DNA of 64,000 nucleotides from Candidatus Brachythrix odensensis (GTDB lineage: Bacteria; Chloroflexota; Anaerolineae; J036; Brachytrichaceae): NCBI GenBank assembly GCA_016714465.1, contig JADKDT010000003.1, forward strand, positions 310,001-374,000, written 5' to 3'. A model generated the notes under the pieces. The model was not told the DNA's origin. It saw nothing but the letters and a program-made list of their open reading frames with translations, and made no database searches. Positions 56,081 to 63,342 of this stretch are shown piece by piece. The translations under genes and the position numbers were made by a program. How positions within the stretch are numbered: position 1 is the first letter of the stretch; each line of letters begins with the position of its first letter.

Positions 56081-56858
56081 ATGCCACTCCCCGAAATTCC
56101 CGTGATTTTGACCGTCGCTGATTGGAATGCCAAGAAGGGCACCATCGCCAAAATGGCCGGCGAGACCGGCATTGGCGCGGCCCTGGCTAAACTGAAGGTC
56201 GAGTTTGACAAGGTGCCGTGGGACGTGCTCGATCCGGATTCGGCCTACCGAGCGAACACTAAAACCGGCAAAGGAACGCTGGCCCTGGCGCAGAAGCTGG
56301 GGCCCATCGCAATAAGCAACCAAAGCAAGCTGGAACCGGTGCGGAAACAGCTTCAGGCGATCAAGACACTGACTGAGACGATCGAGAAGAAGTGGAAGGC
56401 GAGCAAGATAATCCCCTTCGTCATCGACCGCGCATGTGGGCAAGATGAAGCTCGCAGCGGATCAGTTCATGGTCGCGCTGAATGTCAACAGCCGCAAGGG
56501 TGTTTGGGATGCGGAAGAGAAGCGCCTGACCCAAATTGAACTGCGCCTGAAGGGCATTGCGCTGGAGGCCATCAAGCCGTATTTCGAGTCGATCCGTAAG
56601 TTTGGCGCAGAGATCAAGAAGAGCCCCACGGTGGATAACTATGTGGGCGAGGCAAAAACGGGCTTTCACCAAAACATCCGCGGTCTGAACGCGGCGTTGG
56701 ATCGCAGTCTGGAACCCGCGTGGATTGCGTGGAAGGACATCCATTGGAAGCCTCTGGCGCAGGATGGCTACAAGCCCAAAAAAGATGGTGACGTGGTGGC
56801 CAAGGTGGACAAAGTGCTGGAAGTTTTGGAGGAATTGAAGAAACAGACCGGCTTGTAG
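56081..56858 (+). CDS. Unknown helical protein, apparent frameshift
   Basis: About 258 residues in two frames. ATG 56081 has GGAGG 8 bases before it (LPEIPVILTVADWNAKKGTI, KLEPVRKQLQAIKTLTETIE, SKIIPFVID). Near 56434-56436 the frame must change: dropping one base (or adding two) continues PFVIDRAVGKMKLAADQFMV into ALNVNSRKGVWDAEEKRLTQ and FHQNIRGLNAALDRSLEPAW to the stop at 56858. This event differs from the others here, being an apparent insertion. Highly helical, charged, no signal peptide. Position after the giant protein suggests a partner; function is not recognised. Confidence 0.6.
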
Positions 56859-56893
56859 CGTGTGTGGCGCAGGAACAGGGGTCTGAAAGAGAG

Positions 56894-56938
56894 CAGCAAG
56901 CGATCGTCCCCGGCTTAGCCGGGGACGATCGCTTGCTG
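56894..56938. terminator. 21-bp perfect hairpin with TTA loop
   Basis: Arms 56894-56914 and 56918-56938 are exact reverse complements. It lies 36 bases after the helical-protein gene. There is no T run, so a Rho-independent role is only partly supported. Confidence 0.65.
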
Positions 56939-57096
56939 TATCCCCTTTGCCCCCTGGGGGCTTCTCAGCCAACGGCAAGCATTCGCACACGCCGTTGTGC
57001 GTGTGTTACCATCCTCCAAACATCAGCCAATCCGGCTATTGCCGACCATGTTCATTCCGGTCTTATTCCTTTTATTCCTGTTTGTTGAGGTGCTTT

Positions 57097-58209
57097 ATGC
57101 GCATCCCCGCCTCGCTGCACTGGGTGCTGCGATTGTGCGGCGGGATCCTGCTGGGCACACTGGGTTGGGCCGCCGCCGACCTGGTGCCGCGCTCGGCGCT
57201 CCCCGTGCCGCTCGATACGCCGCTCCTTTTCCATTCGCTCGTAACCGTAATCCTGGGCGTTGTCGGGATCATCGTTTTCCCCTGGCTGCTTGCGCCCCCG
57301 CTCAACGCGCTGATTGAACGGCTGTCGCAATTGAGCGTGGCCCAGATCATCGCCGACTTCATCGGCGTGGTGACCGGGCTGGCCGTTGGGGCGCTGATCG
57401 CCATTCCGCTGGGCTATCTGCCCGACCCGTTCCGACAGGTCCTGCCGCTCGTGACGGCGTTGATCTTCGCCAATATCGGCTTTCTACTGATGAACGCGCG
57501 CTATCGCGAGATTTTCGCGGCGGTCAACTTCAGGTTGCGCGCGGCGCCGCGCGGCGCTGAGGAGGGCGTGCCACGCGGCAAGTCCGATCCGGACAGCGAG
57601 CAGGACACCCCTGAATCGCCGGTTCGCGAACGCCTGCTACTCGACACCAGTGTCATCATCGATGGGCGGATCGCCGACATCTGCACGACCGGTTTCGTGC
57701 GGGGCGAGCTGATCGTGCCGCGTTTTGTGCTGGCCGAGCTCCAGCGCATCGCCGACTCGTCGGACGGGCTGCGCCGGGCGCGCGGGCGGCGCGGGCTCGA
57801 GGTGCTTAAGCGCCTGCAAAAGGATTCCCTGGCGCCGGTGCGGATCACCGACGACGATGCGCGGGCCCGCGAGGTGGACGAGAAACTGGTGATGCTGGCC
57901 AAGGAGCACGGCTGGTTGATCCTGACCAATGACTTCAACCTGAACAAGGTGGCGTCTCTGCAGGGCGCCCAGGTGTTGAATATCAACGAACTTGCCAACG
58001 CCGTGAAGGCGGTGGTGCTGCCGGGCGAATCGCTGCAAGTGCAGGTGATTCAGCGCGGCAAGGACTACGACCAGGGCGTGGGCTATCTCGAGGATGGCAC
58101 CATGGTGGTCGTCGAAGGCGGGGGCGCCTTCCTGGAGAAGACCCTCGACGTGACCGTAACAAAAGTGCTTCAAACCGCCGCAGGGCGGATGATCTTCGCA
58201 AAACCATGA
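57097..58209 (+). CDS. YacL-like PIN/TRAM membrane protein
   Basis: 370 residues; GAGG lies upstream of ATG 57097. Four hydrophobic segments come first (WVLRLCGGILLGTLGWAAAD, LLFHSLVTVILGVVGIIVFP, ADFIGVVTGLAVGALIAIPL, LVTALIFANIGFLLMNARYR). A PIN nuclease domain follows: LLLDTSVIIDGRIADICTTG with the first Asp, FVLAELQRIADSSDG, LVMLAKEHGWLILTNDFNLN with the later Asp residues. A TRAM domain ends it (VVLPGESLQVQVIQRGKDYD, DGTMVVVEGGGAFLEKTLDV). Probably a membrane-bound RNase or RNA-binding protein. It shares an ATGA junction with cysS. Confidence 0.85.
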   Translation: MRIPASLHWVLRLCGGILLGTLGWAAADLVPRSALPVPLDTPLLFHSLVTVILGVVGIIVFPWLLAPPLNALIERLSQLSVAQIIADFIGVVTGLAVGALIAIPLGYLPDPFRQVLPLVTALIFANIGFLLMNARYREIFAAVNFRLRAAPRGAEEGVPRGKSDPDSEQDTPESPVRERLLLDTSVIIDGRIADICTTGFVRGELIVPRFVLAELQRIADSSDGLRRARGRRGLEVLKRLQKDSLAPVRITDDDARAREVDEKLVMLAKEHGWLILTNDFNLNKVASLQGAQVLNINELANAVKAVVLPGESLQVQVIQRGKDYDQGVGYLEDGTMVVVEGGGAFLEKTLDVTVTKVLQTAAGRMIFAKP

Positions 58210-59666
58210 GCCTGGCAATCTACAACTTCCTGACCGGACAAAAAGAGCCCTTCAAAGGTGTGACCGAGGGGCAGGTGTCCAGGTTTGTGTGCGGACCAAC
58301 GGTCTATGACTACTCTCACCTGGGCCACGCCAAGACCTACGTGTCGTTTGACGTGATTGTGCGCTGGCTGCGCTATAGCGGCTACAACCTGCGCTACGTG
58401 CAGAACATTACCGATGTCGGCCACCTGCTCGACGACGGCGAGGACCGGATCCTGAAAGGCGCCCGCCGCGAGCGGGTCGAGCCGATGCAGATCGTGGAGA
58501 AGTACATGCGGGAGTATTTCACCGACATGGACGCGCTGGGTGTGGCCCGGCCGGACATCTCGCCGCGCGCGTCGGCCCACGTCCCCGAGCAGATCGAGAT
58601 GATCCAGACCCTGATCGAGGGGGGGCACGCCTATGTCGTCAATGGCTCGGTCTATTTCAGCGTTGAATCGTTCAGTGAATATGGCAAGCTGAGCGGGCGC
58701 AAAGTTGAGGACATGGAAGCCGGAAAGCGGGTGGCTGTCCGCGACGAAAAGCGCCACCCCCAGGACTTCGCGCTGTGGATCAACGCGCCCGAGGCCCACA
58801 TCCTGCAATGGCCGTCGCCGTGGGGGAGGGGCTATCCGGGCTGGCACATCGAGTGCTCGGCCATGGCCGCCAAATATCTGGGCGAGACCTTCGACATTCA
58901 CGGGGGCGGCGTCGACAACATCTTCCCGCACAACGAGTGCGAAATCGCCCAGAGCGAGTCGGCCCATGGCAAGCCCTTCGCCAACTATTGGATGCTGGGC
59001 GGCACGCTCCTGATTGACGGGGTCAAGATGAGCAAGTCGCTGGGCAACTTTGTCACGATCAAGGACGCCCTCGAGCGGCACCGCCCCGAGGCGCTGCGGA
59101 TGTTCATCCTGAGCGGGCTGTATCGCAGCCCGGCCGACTTCAGCGAAGGGGCGCTGGAGGCCGCCAGCAAGGGCTCGGACCGGCTGAACACGGCTGCTCG
59201 CCGGGTGCGCGAGGCGCTCAAAAATCCGCCGGATCTGGGTCCGGACGCCACGCCCGAGATGACCAATAACCTGATCGAAACGCTCGATCAGATGCGGATG
59301 CGTTTCGCCAGCGCCATGAACGATGACTTTAATGCGCCGCTTGCCCTGTCTGTCCTGTTCGACCTGGGCACTGAGGCGAATCGGTGGATCGACAAGGGGA
59401 TTGCCTCGCGTGAGGCGCTTGAGCAGGCGGACAACATCTTCCGCGAGCTGGGCGGGGATGTGCTTGGGGTAATTCGAGCGGTTGAGGTGGCCAGCGGCGG
59501 CAGCGCAGCCCGCGAGGCCGGGCTGGTCCAGATGCTGATTGAGCTCCGCGCCCAGGCGCGCGCCTCGCGCGACTTCGCCCGCGCCGACGCCATCCGGAAT
59601 CAGCTCGCCGCCCTCGGCGTGACGCTGGAGGATGGGGCGAAGGGGACCGGATTTCGCGTGAGTTAG
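58206..59666 (+). CDS. cysS: Cysteine-tRNA ligase
   Basis: 486 residues, class I synthetase that charges tRNA-Cys. HIGH motif as YSHLGHAKTYVSFD, KMSKS as GVKMSKSLGNF, zinc ligands in FVCGPTVYD, GWHIECSAMAAKYLG and HGGGVDNIFPHNECEIAQ, and a C-terminal DALR-type helical domain (LRAQARASRDFARADAIRNQ). Length is normal. ATG 58206 overlaps the stop of the YacL-like gene, so the two are translated together. This copy reads through cleanly with no frameshift. Confidence 0.95.
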   Translation: MSLAIYNFLTGQKEPFKGVTEGQVSRFVCGPTVYDYSHLGHAKTYVSFDVIVRWLRYSGYNLRYVQNITDVGHLLDDGEDRILKGARRERVEPMQIVEKYMREYFTDMDALGVARPDISPRASAHVPEQIEMIQTLIEGGHAYVVNGSVYFSVESFSEYGKLSGRKVEDMEAGKRVAVRDEKRHPQDFALWINAPEAHILQWPSPWGRGYPGWHIECSAMAAKYLGETFDIHGGGVDNIFPHNECEIAQSESAHGKPFANYWMLGGTLLIDGVKMSKSLGNFVTIKDALERHRPEALRMFILSGLYRSPADFSEGALEAASKGSDRLNTAARRVREALKNPPDLGPDATPEMTNNLIETLDQMRMRFASAMNDDFNAPLALSVLFDLGTEANRWIDKGIASREALEQADNIFRELGGDVLGVIRAVEVASGGSAAREAGLVQMLIELRAQARASRDFARADAIRNQLAALGVTLEDGAKGTGFRVS

Positions 59667-59670
59667 GGGC

Positions 59671-59725
59671 GTTGATAACGTTGATAACGTTGATAACGTT
59701 GGTCAGGTGGGTAACGTTATCAACG
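59671..59725. repeat. GTTGATAAC nonamer repeats, left of the four-helix-bundle gene
   Basis: Three exact tandem GTTGATAAC units at 59671-59697, then a spacer and GTAACGTTATCAAC (59711-59724), the inverted form. Related nonamers lie on the other side of the gene at 60163-60234. Confidence 0.85.
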
Positions 59726-59750
59726 TAGGCAAGCGACACGAAAGAGGTGA

Positions 59751-60091
59751 ATGGCGACGATCGAGCGTTTTGAAGATCTCGAGGTTTGGAAGACAGCCCG
59801 AGAGGTGACCCGTATGGTTTACAGCCTTTCGAATACGGGTGGTTTCTCGCGGGACTTCGGTCTGCGCGATCAGATGAGACGCGCTGCGGTGTCAATCCTG
59901 TCGAATATCGCTGAGGGATTTGAGAGCCGAACGCCACCGATGTTTATTGAATACCTGGGAAGGGCAAAGGCATCCGCTGGCGAGCTTCGCGCGCAGGCCT
60001 ATGTCGCGCTGGATGTCGGGTATCTCCACAGGCCGAATTCGATATCCTGCAAAACTTGGTGGCAAAATGCAGTAGTCAGGCATCAATCTGA
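59751..60091 (+). CDS. Four-helix-bundle (S23/IVP-type) protein, frameshifted
   Basis: About 113 residues after correction. FEDLEVWKTAREVTRMVYSL, FSRDFGLRDQMRRAAVSILS, NIAEGFESRTPPMFIEYLGR and AKASAGELRAQAYVALDVGY are the classic blocks of the family also found in 23S rRNA intervening sequences. After GYL the frame breaks; adding one C near 60024-60026 restores GYLPQAEFDILQNLVAKCSS and a stop at 60089-60091. The unshifted frame runs on to 60167 with unlikely sequence. A strong AGAGGTGA precedes the ATG. The gene lies alone between nonamer repeat blocks, apparently inserted between cysS and eno. Function is unknown. Confidence 0.78.
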
Positions 60092-60162
60092 GCTGGTATC
60101 TGCAAAGCGCCGCCAAAATGGCGTCTCGGAACCTGGGGAGATCTACATCGATCGCGAATCTG

Positions 60163-60234
60163 GTTGAGAGCGTTGAGAGCGTTGATAACGTTATCAACGT
60201 TACCAACGTTATCAACGTTACCAACGTTACCTAC
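60163..60234. repeat. Eight nonamer repeats in front of eno
   Basis: Units of exactly nine bases: GTTGAGAGC twice, GTTGATAAC once, then GTTATCAAC and GTTACCAAC alternating twice, and GTTACCTAC. The direction flips in the middle, so the block can fold on itself. It ends 15 bases before the enolase ATG. Confidence 0.85.
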
Positions 60235-60249
60235 GAAAAGAAGGGAAAA

Positions 60250-61526
60250 ATGAGCTACATCGAATCCATCCTCGCCCGTGAGATCCTCGACTCGCGCGGC
60301 AATCCGACGATCGAGGTTGACATCGTCACCGACGAGGGCATATTGGCCCGCGCGGGCGTGCCGAGCGGGGCCAGCACCGGCGCCCACGAGGCCTGGGAGC
60401 TGCGCGACACCGACGACAAAAAGCGCTTTGGCGGCAAGGGTGTGCGCAAGGCCGTCAATCACATCAACACCGAGATCGCCGCCGCGCTCGATGGCTGGGA
60501 GGTGACTGACCAGACCGGCATCGACAAGATCCTGATCGAGCTGGACGGCACCGATAACAAGAGCAATCTCGGCGCGAATGCCATCCTGGGGGTGAGCCTC
60601 GCCGCCGCCCGGGCCGCCGCCGCGACGGTTGGCCTGCCGCTCTTCCGCTACATTGGCGGGGCCGATGCGCACGTGCTGCCCACCCCGATGATGAACATCA
60701 TGAACGGCGGAAAGCATGCCGATAACAGCAGCGACTTTCAGGAATTCATGATCCTGCCGGTTGGCGCGCCGAACTTCACGGAGGCGCTGCGCTGGGGGGC
60801 TGAGGTCTATCATGCCCTGGCCAAGGTCTTGAAGGGCAAGGGCTTCGCCACCAATGTTGGCGACGAAGGCGGTTTTGCGCCCAGCCTCAAGAGCAATGCC
60901 GAGGCCGTGGAGGTCATCCTGACCGCCATCGAGAAGGCAGGCTACAAGCCGGGTGTCGACATCGCCATCGCCCTTGACCCGGCCGTGACCGAACTTTACG
61001 AGGACGGCAAATACAAGCTCCTTCGCGATGGCAAATCGCTCAGCAGCGAGGAGATGGTGGCCTACTGGGCCGACTGGGTCAAGAAGTATCCGATTGTGTC
61101 GATCGAGGATGGCATGTCCGAGGACGACTGGTCCGGCTGGCAGCTCATGATGAAGACCATGGGCGAGAAGATCCTCCTCATCGGCGATGACCACCTCGTG
61201 ACCAATGTCGACCGGATCAAGCGCGCTATCACCGAGCGCAGCTGCAACGCGCTGTTGTGCAAAGTCAACCAGATCGGCACGCTGACCGAGAGCATCGCCG
61301 CGGTGCGGATGAGCCACAAGGCCGGCTGGTCGGTGGCGGTCAGCCACCGCAGCGGCGAGACCGAGGACACAACCATCGCCGACCTGGCGGTGGCCCTCAA
61401 CACCGGGCTGATCAAGACCGGCGCGCCTGCGCGCGGTGAGCGCATCGCCAATGCAACCAGCTCCTCCGGATCGAGGAACAGCTTGAGGATGGCGCGGCCT
61501 ATGCCGGCCGCATGGCGCTGAAGTAA
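60250..61526 (+). CDS. eno: Enolase, one-base frameshift at the C-terminus
   Basis: Phosphopyruvate hydratase converting 2-phosphoglycerate to phosphoenolpyruvate in glycolysis. ATG 60250 (MSYIESILAREILDSRGNPT) has AAGGGAAA upstream; the open frame reaching to 60118 reads only the nonamer repeats. Conserved: GVPSGASTGAHEAWELRD, NIMNGGKHADNSSDFQEFM, NVGDEGGFAPSL, VSIEDGMSEDDWSGW, KVNQIGTLTE, SHRSGETEDTTIADLAVAL. In the last 30 residues one A is missing at 61450-61451; restoring it gives ERIAKCNQLLRIEEQLEDGA and the stop at 61524-61526, the normal length of about 425 residues. Confidence 0.95.
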
Positions 61527-61533
61527 GGGTTTT

Positions 61534-61582
61534 GCCAGGGCCATTTCCAGGCGGAGCCTGGAAATGGCCCTGGCGCTTTTTC
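61534..61582 (+). terminator. Rho-independent terminator of eno
   Basis: 19-bp perfect stem (61534-61552 with 61556-61574), loop GGA, followed by GCTTTTTCT. It starts 8 bases after the enolase stop. Confidence 0.88.
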
Positions 61583-61637
61583 TGAGAATTGCCGGACAGG
61601 CGAGCCCGCTTTCCCGCCGCTCGCCTACAATCGAGCG

Positions 61638-62150
61638 ATGTCCCTGATCCGGCGCGCCCTCAGCGTAGGCTTGGTGTTGGCTCTTGCGGCCTGCGCAACG
61701 CCGGCGTCCGAGGCCGTAGTCAAGCCCGAGGTGGTGACAACGACCGTCGTATCGCAGGCAGTCTCAAAGCCGGTAATCGCATCGCTCGAGGTCGTGCGGG
61801 AAGCGACAGCCGTACCTGTGGCGGATGAAGCGCCGCTGGACCCCGCCCTGTTGGCGGTCGCGTCCGGGCAGCCGGTCTTCATCGAGTTCTACACGGACTG
61901 GTGAGCGTCGTGCCAGGGGCTGAGGCCGGTCGTGGACCGGCTCAAGGAAGAGTACGGCAACCGGATGCGCTTCGTGCATCTCGAGTTCGAAGATCCGATC
62001 AATCGCGCAATCGTGCGCAAATACGCCATCAATGGGTTTCCCTACGTTCTGATCCTGGACGCCCAGGGTCAGGTCGTGAAGCGGCGGGGCGGGAACCTGA
62101 GGCCGGCCGTCTATCTGCAGGACATCAAAGACGCGCTTGCGTCACGCTAG
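61638..62150 (+). CDS. Thioredoxin-like lipoprotein, candidate selenoprotein (UGA at first catalytic position)
   Basis: Read with one in-frame UGA as an amino acid: 170 residues. Lipoprotein signal with lipobox LALAAC at about residue 19; a linker rich in Val/Ala; then FIEFYTDW-U-ASCQGLRPVV, where codon 89 is TGA (61902-61904) and C92 is normal. Thioredoxins have WCxxC here, so UGA replaces exactly the nucleophilic Cys. The second half continues in the same frame: FVHLEFEDPINRAIVRKYAI, NGFPYVLILDAQGQVVKRRG (with cis-Pro FP), to TAG 62150. A SECIS-like hairpin follows UGA. Alternatives: a nonsense mutation, or a TGC/TGT miscall. It is next to an L,D-transpeptidase gene. Envelope reductase is the inferred role. 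Confidence 0.7.
61902..61942 (+). promoter_or_regulatory. Candidate bacterial SECIS element
   Basis: After UGA 61902-61904, arms GCCGGTC (61925-61931) and GACCGGC (61935-61941) pair perfectly around loop GUG, with one further G-U pair. The loop begins 28 bases after UGA and starts with G, as the bacterial consensus expects. The coding sequence is maintained through the stem. Confidence 0.5.
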
Positions 62151-62159
62151 TTCGACACC

Positions 62160-63266
62160 ATGATCAAAATCACCCGCCGCAACTTGCTTAAGCTCGGCGC
62201 GCTTGGCGCGTCGCATGGCCTTCTGCCTCCCCTACCCCCCCTGCCCTTCGTGGATGGCAAGGAAGCGCCGATCATCGCGCGCCGGCCGATCATCTCGTTT
62301 GCCCGCGCCATTTCGTGGGGTATTCGGGTGTATAACGAGCCGAACTTTTCCGCCAAGGTGGTGGATCAGATGTCGCAGGATGAGACCCGGCCGGTGTACG
62401 CCGAGCTCACGACTGCCTCCGGTTCGTCCTACAACAAACGCTGGTTTGAGGTCGACGGGGGCTACGTCTACTCCAGCCTGATTCACATTGTGCCCTGGGA
62501 GTACAACCCCAGCATTACGGATGCGGGCGCGAAGGGATTTTGGGCCGAGGTGACGGTGCCCTTCACCGACTCTCGGGTGGCGCCATCGCTGTCCGCGGCC
62601 CGCACCAAGTACCGCTACTACGGCGGCACAACCTATAAGGTCATCAGGGTGGTCCCAGGCAAGGGCGCTTCCCCCGCCGATCCGGCGGCCGCTTTTGACT
62701 ACGACTGGTGGTATCAGGTCGAGGATGAGAGCTTCCCGGGGTCGTATTTTGTCCCGGCCCGCCATTTGCGCCAGGTGCCCCAATCCGAGTTCACCACGCT
62801 GTCGCCAGACGTGGATCCGCGCGACAAGCGCATCGAGATTCGCCTCTCGGACAAGCGCGTCATCGCCTACGAGAAGGGCAAGGAGGTCTTCGCGACCCGC
62901 TGCGCGTCTGGAGCGCGGTTCAGCGCGGACAAGGATTTTCGCACGCCGCCCGGTCAATATCGCATCTTTAGAAAAACGCCGAGCCAGCACATGTACGGCG
63001 GCGCGTTTGGCGACAACGACTATTATGACCTGCCCGGCATCCCGTGGGTGAGCTACTTCACTTACAGCGGGATCGCCTTTCACGGCGCCTATTGGCACAA
63101 CGACTACGGCAGTGAGCGCAGCCACGGCTGCATCAACCTGCTGGACAAGGATGCGCGCTGGATCTATCGCTGGACGACGCCGCGCAGCGAGATTTACGAT
63201 CGCTACACCATGACGTCAACGTTCACCGAGGGCACGGCCGTGACCGTCATCGGCGTCAACGGCTGA
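62160..63266 (+). CDS. L,D-transpeptidase (YkuD family), probably Tat-exported
   Basis: 368 residues. Start ITRRNLLKLGALGASHGLLP carries a twin-arginine-like motif and hydrophobic stretch. Middle domains (ISWGIRVYNEPNFSAKVVDQ) look SH3-like. The catalytic domain is residues about 225-366: RDKRIEIRLSDKRVIAYEKG, FRTPPGQYRIFRKTPSQHMY, then IAFHGAYWHNDYGSERSHGC with the His and SHGC nucleophile Cys. It makes 3-3 peptidoglycan cross-links or attaches proteins to the wall. It begins 9 bases after the thioredoxin-like gene. Confidence 0.88.
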   Translation: MIKITRRNLLKLGALGASHGLLPPLPPLPFVDGKEAPIIARRPIISFARAISWGIRVYNEPNFSAKVVDQMSQDETRPVYAELTTASGSSYNKRWFEVDGGYVYSSLIHIVPWEYNPSITDAGAKGFWAEVTVPFTDSRVAPSLSAARTKYRYYGGTTYKVIRVVPGKGASPADPAAAFDYDWWYQVEDESFPGSYFVPARHLRQVPQSEFTTLSPDVDPRDKRIEIRLSDKRVIAYEKGKEVFATRCASGARFSADKDFRTPPGQYRIFRKTPSQHMYGGAFGDNDYYDLPGIPWVSYFTYSGIAFHGAYWHNDYGSERSHGCINLLDKDARWIYRWTTPRSEIYDRYTMTSTFTEGTAVTVIGVNG

Positions 63267-63274
63267 AACTGAGT

Positions 63275-63321
63275 GGCGAGATCACAATCCCCGCGCTTCG
63301 CGCGGGGATTGTGATCTCGCC
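63275..63321. terminator. 22-bp perfect hairpin with TTC loop
   Basis: Arms 63275-63296 and 63300-63321 are exact reverse complements. It begins 8 bases after the L,D-transpeptidase stop and ends 21 bases before the next ATG. No T run follows it. Confidence 0.7.
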
Positions 63322-63342
63322 GGAGCCCAGAGAGGAAAAACA

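Noticed and set aside
60163..60234. Nonamer block as a CRISPR array
   Set aside because: Units of nine bases without spacers; no cas genes.
60118..60249. Enolase with an N-terminal extension
   Set aside because: The extension translates the nonamer repeats (VESVESVDNVINVTN); the conserved start and ribosome site are at 60250.
61638..61904. Thioredoxin fragment as a separate short lipoprotein ending at TGA
   Set aside because: The frame continues without a shift into the rest of the thioredoxin fold and the stop lies exactly at the catalytic Cys.
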